Assembly: GCA_029721435.1 (NCBI GenBank)
Contig: CM056578.1
Location: forward strand, 15,140,411 to 15,204,410
Reading direction: 5' to 3'
Length of the DNA: 64,000 bases
Origin: Gymnothorax reevesii
Lineage: Eukaryota > Chordata > Actinopteri > Anguilliformes > Muraenidae
Shown here: one piece after another, positions 10,670-22,755 of the stretch
Layout of the letters: each line of letters opens with the position of its first letter
How positions within the stretch are numbered: the first letter of the stretch is position 1
Program-made: the position numbers and the translations under genes
The notes under the pieces: model-generated
What the model was told of the DNA's origin: nothing
What the model saw: the letters and a program-made list of their open reading frames with translations, nothing else
Databases searched by the model: none

Positions 10670-12195
10670 TTAATGTTCTTAAAACTATACTAGTGAAACA
10701 AATCACCATTATGTCTAAGAGCCCCTCAAAGCATCAAAATAAAAGATGAATTCACCAAAAATATTTAATTTAATTTAATAATCGGCTCCTCAAATAGCTG
10801 CGAACCTGCAGCGTGGAGTCTGCGTAACCAGCCTCCTGCTCCGTGTGTCAGTTGTCATGGACACAATGTTGGAGTCTGCGTGCAGCGCAGCAGAGTGGAG
10901 CCACTTAGCCACCCAACTTTCTCCAGGTGAATTCAGTTACCCCCGGTGACGTTTTAACACACGAAGTTAAAGTTAAGTTAAATTTGTAATAGATGAAATG
11001 TAAACCAAGGCGATGGTTCAACGTGCTCATTAATCGCTGGTCAAAAGTAACTCACTCCCGTGTGATTTGTTGGATTTTTCCATTCGGTTAGTTTTGATTA
11101 TAATAAAAACGTGAACAGTTTGTGATGCATTTAGCTAGATATAAAAAACAGGAATGTTTAAATCCAGAGGGTCGCTGTTAGGTTTCTGTGGTATGTGATC
11201 AATATCACAGCAATGAGGCTGAATAATAAACCCAGATCCTGACTGTCAGGGCAGTGGTTACGGGCACGAACCCGTATCTCTAGCCTGTATGCTAAAGGTA
11301 AGGCAGCGGTATTACTAACCTCTCGTCTCATTCTATCGAAGATAAAGGTACGGGCGGGTCCCTCCCGACTACTGTTAGCCCTTTTTGCAAACATACAGAT
11401 GGTATGTCCTAATGAATTTGGCATATGTCAGCCGAACGAGGCAAAATTTCTTAAATTCCATTGAAACTTGAAATATAATTGTTATTATTTTACCGTATAT
11501 ATATTTGCATAGATCTGGCAATTCCGTTTCTTGATGTAGCTCATAAGTACTCGCGGCAGGAGCAGTATTCGACTCGGCGGAAATTCCACCACACGACTAG
11601 AGGTCTGTGTAGCCTGACAATCATCAGACGATCGTCTTAGAAATCTAGCTGTTCTCAGTATTGAAACAGCGTGCAAAAGAGATGGATATGTTTGCGAGAC
11701 ACTTTGCTGCAAAGCACAACAATCGTCGTCTGAAGCTGTCTTAAAAGAGATGGCCAGTTTCAGTCCTGGACTGTGACTTAAGCACTTCTGCTGTATTTAT
11801 TTCGACTTTCACTTCATTAGGCCTAAATATTCACTCGACTACATCTTGGAAGGAATAATAATACAGTGCGTCCAGAAAAAAGGGAAACTGGGAATAAAAT
11901 GAGAAGTATTCTGTTGAAACTTAGTATCTATAAAACTAATTAGGACTATTAATTACACAACTGCGTACTTTTTCACATCATTCAAAGAAAACAAAATTAG
12001 TCAGGCATCATTGTCAGAACTCATTGTTCTGTTGTCAGCTACATGATTTGTGGACATCTGTCATGCAGCTAGTAGGGTTTACATTTAAGGCAGGACACAT
12101 TACACAACCTAAAGCACTAATGGCCCTGACAATGAAAAGTTGAAACTGATCATCCTGGTTCATCTGTGTTTAGGCCTGTCATCATTTTATGTAAG

Positions 12196-12262
12196 CGATT
12201 CTGTGATCGATCTTGGGGTCTCTTTGAGGCTCAAAGAGACCCCAAGATCGATCACAGAATCG
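12196..12262. repeat. Perfect 33-bp palindrome with 1-nt centre
   Basis: The left arm at 12196-12228 starts CGATTCTGTGATCGATC and is the exact reverse complement of 12230-12262, with a single G between. No mismatches are seen. Confidence 0.95.
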
Positions 12263-12945
12263 ATGATCATCACCATGGATACTCAATAGATGCAGCAGAC
12301 GCATATGCCAACTTTCACTTGAAGACCGCATTCAGACAAGAGGGACGACGCCATCTCTGAAACGCCCTTGCGAGGCTTTCAGTTTTTGTCTCAATGGTGC
12401 AAGGCCTTTGAGAGGAGTATAGAAGTGAGTTAAACTCAAGTTAAATTGAACTCAAGAAGTGTTTCAGCGCCGTCCAAAAGGAGTTGCTGATGCACTTTAG
12501 CGTCTGTGTGAATGGGACAAGCCGTCGTTGCCAGACATGCCCTATTTAAAATATAACATCGAGACAAGCAAACATGCAGATGTGAATTGTGCATAAAGTG
12601 CACACGTGAACTGCCTGGCAAACCCAAGTGCTTATAAATTTTTACAAGCATACTTTTTCCGATATACCAACATTTTGCTTAAGCCCCTTTTCTGCCATGC
12701 ACAAACTCTGAAATGATAGTCCGATCTAGAAGACGTTTTCGGAATAGTTAACTTTATTCTCTGCTTTTAATCACTTCTGATTGAGGCAAATTCAATTTAA
12801 AAAGTAAAATGTTAGCGTCAGAAAATAACTTCAATCTCTTGAAAGTGTTTGATTCCAGTATCGCAAAGCAAGTGACTTTGCGCATGTATCTGGTGTTAAG
12901 GAAATGACTGTCTTACCTGTCGCAGTCTGAATAAAGACGAAGAAA

Positions 12946-13042
12946 AGTAGCAGCAGTGCTGTATAAAGGGGGTAACCGTAGCGATTTGAGACCGTGCTGA
13001 AACACTATAACCCCCTTCATACAGTACTGCTCATCTTCTACT
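12946..13042. repeat. Inverted repeat, about 30-bp arms
   Basis: AGTAGCAGCAGTGCTGTATA and AAGGGGGTA on the left pair with TAACCCCCTTCATACAG, TACTGCTC and CTTCTACT on the right, around a short middle. It could be a small MITE. Confidence 0.65.
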
Positions 13043-13569
13043 CAGATGGAAGTCTCAGCCTGGGGAATAAGGACAAATCTGATGATGACAGATTGTAAAT
13101 ATGGTTAAATGTTACATGGAAGGGGGACTGATTGAATTGTGATGGTGACTGTCAAATGGATACTTGAATATAATGACTGAATATTGGCTATTTTACTGAT
13201 ATCAATGGTCACAAGTTTCTAAGATAATTACGCTGGGCCTACTATAATTGAGAAAGCAACGTGTAGTGGATAATTTAGAATGACTGTTAAAGACATTGAT
13301 TTTCAATTTCGGTGACTGCTGACTGAGGTGAGGTGAAATTGGCTGGAGGCAGGAGCTTAGCTAGTTCGTAAGCCTGCTCCAGAGCTGGCTAGCTCCACAG
13401 ACTTTGTTTCCATAGTAACTAGTGCCTTGGCTTAGCCCACGCGCTCTGTGCAACCAAAATTGGGCTTGAGATCAGGATAATCCTGTGCTGATCCTGGGCT
13501 AATCCCTTATCCCGCCTTTGTGCAATAGGCCCCAGGACTGGCATTGCCCACCCTTGGCCTAAGCCCTGC

Positions 13570-13865
13570 TCCAAAATACAACTAAAACCTGAGTAAGTGG
13601 GCCAAGCTGGTTTATCCCGTGTTTTGGACACTTCAAACTGGTCAACCTGCCGGCCGGCCTGAATTGTCAGGTGATCCACCAGCTTGACCATCCACTTACT
13701 CTTTCAGCTAAACCAGCTCAACCAGCTTTGCCCAACAAAAAACCAGCTTTGACCACCAAAAGACAAACTGTAAATGTCCAAAACACAGCCTGGATCATCA
13801 TAAACCAGCTTAGGACGCAAGCTAGTCATAGCTGGAACTTTCAGCTGGGAAATACTACCAGTAGC
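13570..13865. repeat. CCAGCTT-rich dispersed repeat
   Basis: Many short CCAGCTT/AAGCTGGT motifs in both orientations (for example CAAGCTGGTTTATCC, CCACCAGCTTGACCATCC, AACCAGCTCAACCAGC). This is a MITE-like pattern common in fish genomes. No coding function seen. Confidence 0.55.
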
Positions 13866-14451
13866 CATCTGTTGCATGTTTCACTGTTGTCAGCAATGCC
13901 TTGAATACTCAGTGAGTCCCTGGTATAACTTAGACTATACTCCACCAAATTGATTAATAAAAGTAAGAGATGCCATCCATATCTCCAGGACAAGTGGCTT
14001 TCTCTACTGGAGGTGCTGATATTTCACGGTAAAATAATGGGCTGGCAGGTGACGTATGAAAGCTTCAGTACTACAGACACTCCCTTCCCCATGGAAAAGA
14101 AATGCATTTATTTCTGCTTAGGCAATCAGCACTTCCAAAGGTATCCCTAAGGGACTGTCATGTGGGCTTATTTCTAATGGAGATGGACGACAGCTCATAC
14201 CTCTGACAATGTTTGCTGTATCACTCTTGGGTTGATCATACAATTGAGAAGCAAATATGGCAAGCTTCAAGATTAGCACAAGGCTCAATCCTGTCACAGT
14301 CTGCTAGGCTGTTGCTTTGGGTGCCTGTAGCTTGGAAAAGGTCAAGGTACACTATAATGAAAAGCCAAAAGTGAGTGGACACTTCACTGAAACCTCACTG
14401 ACATACATAAAACAAACATTTTAAAAAAAGAAATACCTGGCATTGTCGTTG

Positions 14452-14713
14452 ATTTCAAAATGGTGGCATGGTGGATAGCACTGTTATATCGCAATAAGAA
14501 GGTCATGGGTTAAAATCAGGCATGGGGCCTTTCTGTGTAGAGTTTGCACATTCTCCCCTTTGGGTTTCCTCCAGATAATCCAGTTCCCTCTAACAGTCCA
14601 AAGACATGCATGCCAGGCTAACTGAAGACTCTAAAATTGCCCTATGTGTGTCCCAGCCCATAGTCAGCCATGTCATTGCCAGCAACTATAGAAGAAGCAG
14701 TACAGATAATGGA
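14452..14713 (+). mobile_element. tRNA-derived SINE fragment
   Basis: The head, GGTGGCATGGTGGATAGCAC ... GGTCATGGGTTAAAATC, looks like decayed A and B boxes of a tRNA promoter. The body follows, with GGCCTTTCTGTGTAGAGTTT, TTTCCTCCAG and ACAGTCCAAAGACATGC, a widespread fish SINE core. Flanking 13866-14451 and 14714-15060 show nothing recognised. Confidence 0.8.
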
Positions 14714-15067
14714 TGGTCTGTATGGCCTGATAGGACAGAAATTCAGCTTCCATTTGAGGGTACTGCAATTCAGACCTGCTAGAGCACCTTGTGTACCCCC
14801 TCACCCCCACTCTTACAAAAGCTAATCCTGTTAAATCCAGCAACATCTCACACCAGACAGGTGTGTTTCTCCTAGTGCGGCCGAGTGGACTCTCTTCGCC
14901 TCCGAACCCACTTCATTTCCAGCAGGACTCAGGGCATGTGCCGTAACGTTAGCATTACAGCTAGCTAGCCAAGCAGCCACGGACTACTTCAACTGGTTTT
15001 GTTTTGGGGAATCACGTGATATAGTTCAACGGAAATATATAGCCATAATTAGAGAGCATTGAGAGAA

Positions 15068-16220
15068 TGGCTACAGGCGTAAAGAACGGAGGATCAGGGG
15101 TTAGTCCGCCTTCACGAACGCTAGGATCCAAGTGAAAAGATATTTTCTCTACAATCGGGAACTGTTGAGAACATTAAAGCCGTAGTACTTGGTTTTTTTA
15201 CGCCCGCGCAAATCGTAGCATCTAAAAATCTCTTGTGGAGTAAAGTTGGCAAGGATATAGTGGGGAGTAAAAAGAGCAGGAAACCGACCAGTATAAGAAA
15301 AGAGGAAGAGGCTCACTTTAACAACATCATTGGTGGCCTGGGTAAATCGGAGAAAACTAGACAAATGCTTAAGTTCATAATTTCGGCTCTGGATCTTGGG
15401 ATGATTCCAAGATCACAAGCTGAGGACATAAATAGCACATCAGTACCTCATAGACTGGCGTCTCTTGAGACTATGGTGCGTGTATTGACAGAGAAATTAG
15501 AAGGGATTGTGCTTGAGATGACCGTGGTTAAGTTACGAATGCAGAATAATCCAACTTTTGCTGCTCAGTCGAAGGGAGGACAACCCGATGAAATCTACTA
15601 TGAGGACGATGTGAGGACATATTGGGAAGTCTGACTGTGACTACCCCGTGCCGACCTCTTTTGCTACCGTGGTTAAGCAGCATATTGGAACCAAGTTTGG
15701 CTCCCCCCATCGTGGAGGCTGCGGCAGAGGGGGTCGTGGATGGGGTTACACTCTTCATCCACAGATATGTAAACTGAGAGCCAGTGCAACATCCATCGAT
15801 ACGGAGTGTCGAAGTGAGTGATCCGGGGGACCGGATCGCGATGGGTTCAGCCTTTCGAAAGATGAACCTCGGAAACAAAGACGGGAGGACAGACGGCGTC
15901 ACAACGTGATCATGGGGAAGGTGAGGTGCTATGGTGCTTTTCGAGGAGCTCCAGAATCGAGCATTGATTTTTTTGTCTTCCGGGTGGACAAGGACACAAC
16001 GACGAATGATCTCCATAAACTGATATTAGTGTGACAGTACGAAAGCTGTGTTTAAAGCTATGTTTAAATCCTACAGATTGAGTGTAGGAAAGTCTGAATT
16101 TTCAAAATTGTTTGATGAATCTCTTTGGCCTGATGGAACTAGAGCAAGAAAATATGTCTCCCATAGAGAGAGTAATGAGGATTTCAAGTCAGGTAGGGAC
16201 ATTCATGTTAACAATTAAAT
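15068..16220 (+). pseudogene. LINE ORF1 (nucleic-acid-binding protein), broken
   Basis: A start ATG at 15068 opens a serine/glycine-rich N-terminus that soon hits a stop. The frame continues at 15233-15634 with a basic region and a leucine-rich, coiled-coil-like stretch (HRLASLETMVRVLTEKLEG). Further on, around 15940-16010, SIDFFVFRVDKDTT and NDLHKLI look like the RRM-like part of LINE ORF1 proteins. About 16050-16200 (FKSYRLSVGKSEFSKLFDES, then LWPDGTRARKYV) looks like its C-terminus. Several frameshifts separate these parts. Confidence 0.6.
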
Positions 16221-16254
16221 TTGCAGTGTTTTTTAAAATTACTTTTTATTCTTA

Positions 16255-17141
16255 ATGGGCAGCCTGAAGATTGCAAGCTATAATAGAGTGGGGAATGGGA
16301 CAGGTAGAAAAGAATACATTTACGATTGTCTCAAGGAATGTGGCTTTTTATTTATTCAGGAAGACTGGCTCCTAAAGGGTCAAATTCAGAAATTTAGAAA
16401 TGATGTTGGTCAAAATATTCTGATAGTGAGTACTTCCGATATGATTGATACTATTCTCTTACAAGGTAGGCCCTATGGCGGGTGTTCAATTTTGTGGAAT
16501 TCCACTATTCCTGCTAAAGTTATGCCAGGCGTCTTTGTGTGGTAACTGTTAAATTTGAGCAAACGTCCTATGACATTTTATTAATCAATGTGTACATGCC
16601 TATGGATGCGGGTAATGACCAGGTTTTTATCGAGGTTCTCAATGAGATTTCTAGAATATGTCAAGCGTGTGGAACCACTCATATGATAGTAGGAGGTGAT
16701 TTTAATACAGACTTTTGTCGACATGCCTCGGGAGCTACTGAATGTCAAGCAGCGTGAGACTCTCTCGTGTCCACTGATGCATCCCGACAGTAGAGTGGAT
16801 TATACGTACGAGAGTAAGGTGATCGGAGCTTGGTCAATAATAGACCACTTTCTTCTCTCTGATAATCTGTACTTGCAGTTGAAATCCTATGAGATTTGTC
16901 ATAGCAATGTGAATTTGTAAGACCACTCCTTGCTTCATATGTCCATAAATTCTCCCACGGTATCGGTCTTTACTAACTCGTTGGGTGGGAGGAGGAATAG
17001 AGGTGTGGCATGGGAAAAGGCAACTGGTGAAAATCTTGCTGACTATAGATTAATATTGGATGATTATCTGCAAAGGATACCCCTGCCTACCGATGCAGTA
17101 ACGTGTGGTAACCCTTGGTGTGATATGCATTCGCTGTTGTG
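16255..17141 (+). pseudogene. LINE ORF2 5' part: AP-like endonuclease
   Basis: The first frame begins MGSLKIASYN (the conserved N of the APE fold), followed by FLFIQEDWL (conserved E) and PYGGCSILW. After a frameshift near 16540 come LLINVYMP and VGGDFNTDF, the D-x-N motif. After another shift come DYTY, SIIDHFLLS (in place of S-D-H) and the linker up to MHSLL at 17138. The order and motifs fit the endonuclease of L1-, CR1- or Tx1-like elements. The frame then ends exactly where the large insertion begins. Confidence 0.85.
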
Positions 17142-20100
17142 ATTCACCTTTGGCTCATGTTCTGATCTGCCTTGACCGTGTTCATGCCTTGCTCATTCTG
17201 ACTGCCTTTTGTGTTTTTTGATATTTGCTATGCCTGACCATTCTTTGAATGTGTATTTGGGATTTGGTAACTTAGTTTATGTATTGTCTGTTATGATTCT
17301 GCCATGCCTGTCTTGACCTTGCCATGTTTTGATATTAGTTTTATTGTTTTCCTGACCCTCTGCTATGTCCGACTATTCTTTGTATTATGTATTGTGATTT
17401 GGTTCTTTGATTTGTCATGTTTTACATTTTGCCATAGTCATATTCCGGTTCATGTTTTCCATCATGCATTGCACTTTGTCTCCCCCATTTGGTCTCTCGT
17501 CTCACCTGCTTTTTTAGCCCCAGTCTTGTGTTTCACTTTTCAGGTGATTTATTGGATTCTGGTTTTCAAACTTCCTTCCGATCTCGTTTGCTGGCTTCAG
17601 TCTTCTTTTCTATCTACTAACAATACTAACAGTTTATCTTCTCCTGAGATCACTAACAACAACTAACCTTGTATATAATACTAACTTACTAACGAGCACC
17701 AAGAATTTGTATAGTTGCACTTACTAATTGATTAACAAGCTCTCCGCACTCGCCCTGTTCTAGTCTCCGCCTCTTTGCTCTCCCTGATTACCTTTGCTGT
17801 ATTTTCTGTGAAAGCTCACACCTGATCGCGCTGACCTGTTTCTTATTATCTATGCACATTAGAACTCCGTGACTGGAGCCGTATGTTTGTCTATAGGAAT
17901 GTCTCGTGTTCCCTGTCCGCGTTTTGGCTTTGGCCAACTTCATGTGATTAGGCTCTTCCTCATGTGCCTTCCTCTTGTAATCAGTCTGACTTCCTGCACC
18001 TGTGATTCTCACCATGTGATCTTCCCAGAAGTGTATATTAGGGGTGCTTCTCAAAGCGTAGGCTGCAGCCTTCGAAGGCTGCATTTTTAGGGGTCGTCGC
18101 TCAATTCCGTCCGCCAAATCGATGTAATGTCATTTAACCTCCGTTAAGCAGCTTTATTTTAAGCGCCACTGATTTCCCTAACCTTGGGTCTTCTTGATAA
18201 AAAATTGAGTGGATTTCATACCTTAATAATACGTACGCACAAAAAAAAAAAAATGAAATTTTGTGGAAAATATCCTAATTTATAAATCTATGGGTAAAAT
18301 AAACTGCATGGAATTTTCATCTATTAATCAGGATGGACTTGGAAATTATTGACATTATGCATAATCTTAATTTCCCTTTTTAATGTCAAGTTTGTGTTTA
18401 TAAATCAGAAAAGAAAGTGACGTACGTTTCTTTTTTGTGCCTACGCACCGTATGTAACTGAGGCCCCTTAACACGAACCCCTAACTCTAAACATAGCCTT
18501 AAACCCAACCCTACATTTATACTTCGTGTGTAACTTAAAGAGTCGGTTGTAGTCTTAGAAGGCTGCATACGAGGGCTGCGAAATCAGTGAAGACTCTGCC
18601 TCTGCCAAGACGCCTCCGAATGCGGCAGAAAAATATAGGCCTAGTCTTCGCCGGCTGAGTTTCGACAGGCTGCACTGCGAAACGTAGGCAGCAGCCTTGA
18701 CAGGCATCACTTCTCGGCTGATACACCGTCACCGTGGGTTCCGAGGTGAAAGCATTGCTTAATGCGCCCGAGGAACTTAAAGAGATATGAAAAAAAATCG
18801 TTAGAAGTCATATTTTAGTCGAAACTGCAATTAGAACATTTTGTAGGATCTACTCGGCATTGCCTCATCATTCAGGCTACAGCAAGATAGGCCTACATGA
18901 AAGATAATCTCTGAATCTCTGTTTTGCTATGGCAAAACCTACGAGTCATCGGTATTTAAATGTTTGTGAAGCAAAAACTAGCGTGTTGATCCTCCATTAA
19001 ATGATCGATTTTTATTTTAATGACAAAACCGACCAAGTTGAATTAGCCAATTATGAAACAGCGCACCTATTACCTAATCTGTCTGGTCAGTCCCCTAGCA
19101 GACCATTTGATGTGCAAGACATAGGCGCTTCATGGTCAGAATTCACGTTATTCACATGCAGATAACAACTGAAAAATAGCCTCAAGAGGGAAGCATGTAG
19201 TATGCACTGAAAAAACTGTCACACGCCGTGGCATCGACGTAATTGCAAAGTTTTTTCTAGCAATTTTTATAATTGATAATGAACACTTTTGGATCATTTA
19301 GGCATGGATACTGACAAAATAAATAAATATAAATGAATAAAATTTCCCCTTTATTTCTAATTATGTAGCAAATGAACAAATACATGCCAAGTCAGTTTCA
19401 TTGACGGACAAAAGCGTAAGTCCAGAGGAATGGACGCTGTCTTTTAAGTGAGAATCTGCCCCTTGTGGCGAACTAGGTTTTCCTATAGCCTAACGCTCTT
19501 GAAATGCAGCCTTCGTCGGCTGGACGTCAAAGGACGGTTCAGGTGTATCCTTTGCGGCCGTATGTATCCCATATCCCTGTGCGGGCGCAGGACCCAGGTG
19601 CCTAATTAATAGAGTAAAAAAAAAAAAAAAAAATGGCAGAGACCGCAGACGCGACCGTTTCGGTGGAGTTTGTAATGAAACATACGCCACCGAAACGGGA
19701 GGGAGAGAATCATAATTGTCCAACATTAACAAAAATGGTGTCATATCAAAGGATATGTCAATACGAATCCAATGGTACCAAGATCTTTCTGCGTAAAATA
19801 TTAAGGAAGTTATGGACTGCTCAACTTCCACAAGTTTGGCACACTGAGCGCCGCGAAGCCCTGAATGACCAGTATTTCCACATAGCAAAAATAACGTTAG
19901 TTACCACAGATGTAACTCATCGATCATAAGACTTTCCGTCTTAATTAAACATAAGTGTCGTTCGGGAACCAACGCCATAACGGGGAAATACATTCCCCTC
20001 AAAGCCGTACGCTACCATCAATTTACCGGTGTGAGAAACTTGGCAGCACAGTCCTCAGTCGTATGCATTATCTATGAGTCATGAATTTGCGCTACTGAGT

Positions 20101-20446
20101 ATGTTAATTGTGTTCACGTCCAGCATTTATACCTTCATTTATTTGTTACACACGTAGGCTACTGTACTAGTTCACTTGTGACATTTCCAAGGAGAGTTTC
20201 TGTCAAGTGCAGAGAATGAGGAACACAAAGTTGATGTTCACTTTTTAATTCATCAGGGCACAAACCAAACAGTCGGCCAAGAAAAGAATGAATAGTAACA
20301 GGGCAACTGCAACAGTAACAGTAAACTAGAAAAAAAATGTTTTGTGAGGTCCATCAATTCTGTGTTTTATCACCTCTTGCGGCTATCAGTGCTCCTTCTT
20401 TGCTGCATAAAGATGCTACCTAGTGTACGAGGTTAGAGTATTTCTG

Positions 20447-20623
20447 CAGGGAAACCTGCTCCTGGAGTGCTGTGGTCCTGCACATTTTCAGCTGTAACAC
20501 ACTCGATTCAAACCACTGAATGGTCAAGGGCCTTGACAAGCTGTAATCATTGGAATCATGCGTGTTACAGCAAAGACATGTAAAACTGCAAGGTTATTGC
20601 TCCGCAGGAGCAGGGCTCCATAC
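20447..20623. mobile_element. Short hAT-like MITE inside the Harbinger element
   Basis: Its ends are inverted repeats: GAAACCTGCTCCTGGAG and CTGTAACAC on the left, versus GTGTTACAG, GCAAGG and CTCCGCAGGAGCAGG on the right. The left half resembles the MITE at 47340-47574 (AAACCT.CTCCTGGAGT..T.GTCCTGCA), so both belong to one diverged family. Confidence 0.6.
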
Positions 20624-21022
20624 CCTTGCCTAAGGCATTAAGGCAGAAAATTGCACCAGCTGCAAGTTGCAGTTCCAACAGATGATGCCGATTTCTTAGT
20701 GTTCTTGCAGCGTAGATCATTCAGGTCAACAAGCTTGTATGAATCAGAATTTCCTTATAATTCGTTTTCTGTGTCTATTCTCCACTTCCCATTATTTTGT
20801 TAGAACAATCTTGCAGAAGATGGGCCTGGAGGAGAAAGTGTCCCCTCTCCAAGCAAAAAATAAATGGGACAACTTATTACAAAGTATTACAATATTTATA
20901 CTAATATTATAATTATAATAATATATTTTATTATTAAATAAACATTGTGTTTGTTAAAGTATGTTTATTACTGAAATAGTACAGAAATGTTTTCATTGCA
21001 TATGTACCACACACTGACACAT

Positions 21023-21605
21023 TCATAACTGTAATGTATGCACATGAGTGTGTGCATCATGTACGCTGCCTGGGTAGCCCACAAATATATCAATGAATCG
21101 GCCCTGATGGTCACACACAGCCTGCAGTACAACAGAGGCGAACAGCTTTCTGCAGTGACCAGTGACCATCAGGACCAGCTGGAGGCTGATATGTACATGA
21201 CAGCCATCCATCGCTCCGGCTGCATGAGTGAAAGCACAGTGTGATATGTACATGACAGCCATCCATCGCTCCGGCTGCGAGTGAAGCACGGTGTTGAGCC
21301 AACCCAGCAAACCACATCCCACAGCCACGATCTCGATCTCCGTGGACGGGAAGTGGATGACTGAGGGCAGGCATGTCATCATTTTCTCCACCACACGATG
21401 GACTACCCTGTGCACTGTGGCAAGGGGTATGTTGAACGCCCTTGACACCACCCTCTATGAGAAGCCACAAGCCAGCCAAAACAGTAGCACAAGGACTTCC
21501 AGCGTTGGACCCCAACCATGCTGCCTGTCCATGTGCAACAACTGGAGGAGGGCTGCAATAGCTGGTCTTCCAAGCCTGAAGTCAGGCTTTGTGTCGCACC
21601 CCTAA
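21023..21605 (-). pseudogene. Harbinger (HARBI1-like) transposase, broken
   Basis: Minus-strand reading gives LLHMDRQHGWGPTLEVLVLL, FWLACG and, after an in-frame TAG near 21460, VSRAFNIPLATVHRVVHRVV (HTH-like). Then come AGAMDGCHVHI (first catalytic D region), LQAVCDHQGRFIDIFVGYPG and SVHDAHTH (second D region). The part carrying the last acidic residue is missing. A 55-bp tandem duplication (21188-21242 and 21243-21295) repeats the segment that encodes MDGCHVHI. These lesions make it non-functional. Confidence 0.88.
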
Positions 21606-22455
21606 AAATATCTGGCCAGGACTGGGACAGATGCATCCAACCGGCAGTAATGGAGAATCTACAGGATGGAGGGAGAACAGATATAATTTTTAACATTGAT
21701 AACTTCACTATATATCTTGGATATGGTTATAATGGAAGAAAATGAATTGGGACATTTAATAAATGTACTGTGATATTACAGCTAATAAAATGCACTGTTA
21801 GGGGCTCAGTATCAGAGATTCTCCTTTGCAGAATGCTACAATGTCTGTATATGCGTTCAGCACTCCAATTTGTTAAATTATAACAGGACTGAGCACAAAG
21901 GTGTGCTTCACTTCCTAACCAAATACCCATGGGTAGAATACATGTCAAATCAACGTAATCATCCGACAGCTGCTAACCACTTCACTGAGTTAGAATGGCT
22001 GCTGTATGCGGGGGAAGAGTAATTATTCGAAACACGGCTTCTCTCCTAATATTTTCAGACCGAGTGCGTGACTGTACCTCCGATGCTACTCTCTCGTTTT
22101 GAATTTTTCCAATCGGTTGTCAGCAACGCGTTATTGCAATTTATAATTCATCGGAGACGATGTCCAGAGTTTGCCCCCACCGGTTTTGCGGAGGGGGATA
22201 AAAGTCTTCCAATCCGACGTTTGGATGTGTGGAAAATATTGGCAAAAGTTTTATTTATATCTATATTTGACTGCTTTTGGTTGCCTACGCCTGCATTATC
22301 CTTTAATTCATAATAGCCGACAGTAATTTTTTTAAGTAGAAACCCATCCAGGACTACGAACCAGTCTTTGATCACCAAGGTTGTAGCCCGAACATGTAGT
22401 CCTCTTATGAACCCAAAGCAGACGATTCAGTATGCTGATACATTGCGACCAGTGA

Positions 22456-22755
22456 TCAGTTTGCCTCATGATACCGAGGAACCCAAATATATGCAATTAT
22501 GTAAATAAAATGCCTAATTACCTTTCTACCAGTCGGCCACAAATAGCTACACCACAAACGCCGACGTCTGCGTCGGGTTCGTCGCCGGTACTCTTCCTCC
22601 AACTCCTCTTCCATCTCCTGGAACTTATCAAACGGCAGCAAGCACAAACGCGTCTTGCCATTCATAATTGCTTCAGTTCTGAAAGCGCAGTACGGTGACG
22701 TATGTTTCGCATGACGCAAACATCCGGGCCTGGTGGATGTTTCAAAGGAGTACAC
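22456..22755 (-). pseudogene. Probable 5' exon region of the Harbinger transposase
   Basis: The minus-strand frame has an acidic stretch (EMEEELEEEY) followed by RRRTRRRRRRLW. Arginine runs before a tryptophan occur near the N-terminus of many Harbinger transposases. It lies upstream of the catalytic part on the same strand, close to the right TIR. The link is inferred from position and composition only. Confidence 0.4.

Larger units (their letters stand above)
10415..13536. mobile_element. Possible DNA transposon bounded by CCAGGGGCCTATTGCACAAA ends
   Basis: The left end CCAGGGGCCTATTGCACAAA (10415-10434) is matched inverted at the right end (TTTGTGCAATAGGCCCCAGG, 13517-13536). Both ends then contain GGGAT-rich subterminal sequence. 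The 3.1-kb interior has no recognised transposase. It holds a G/C-run segment (10597-10669), a perfect palindrome (12196-12262) and an inverted repeat around 12946-13042. No convincing target duplication is visible, so this could instead be two MITEs of one family in opposite orientation. Confidence 0.5.

Noticed and set aside
11240..11300. A tRNA gene on the minus strand near GGTTCGTGCCCG
   Set aside because: Only a B-box-like GGTTCG is present; no full cloverleaf or A box at the right distance could be drawn.
17304..17666. Hydrophobic 'membrane protein' open frames in 17.3-17.7 kb and 22.9-23.6 kb
   Set aside because: They arise from T/C-rich LTR-like sequence read in the + frame; both copies give similar but differently broken peptides.
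19633..19929. Myb-like second Harbinger protein
   Set aside because: Position fits, but no tryptophan pattern or helix-turn-helix motif of the Myb-like protein is visible, so it is not listed as a gene.
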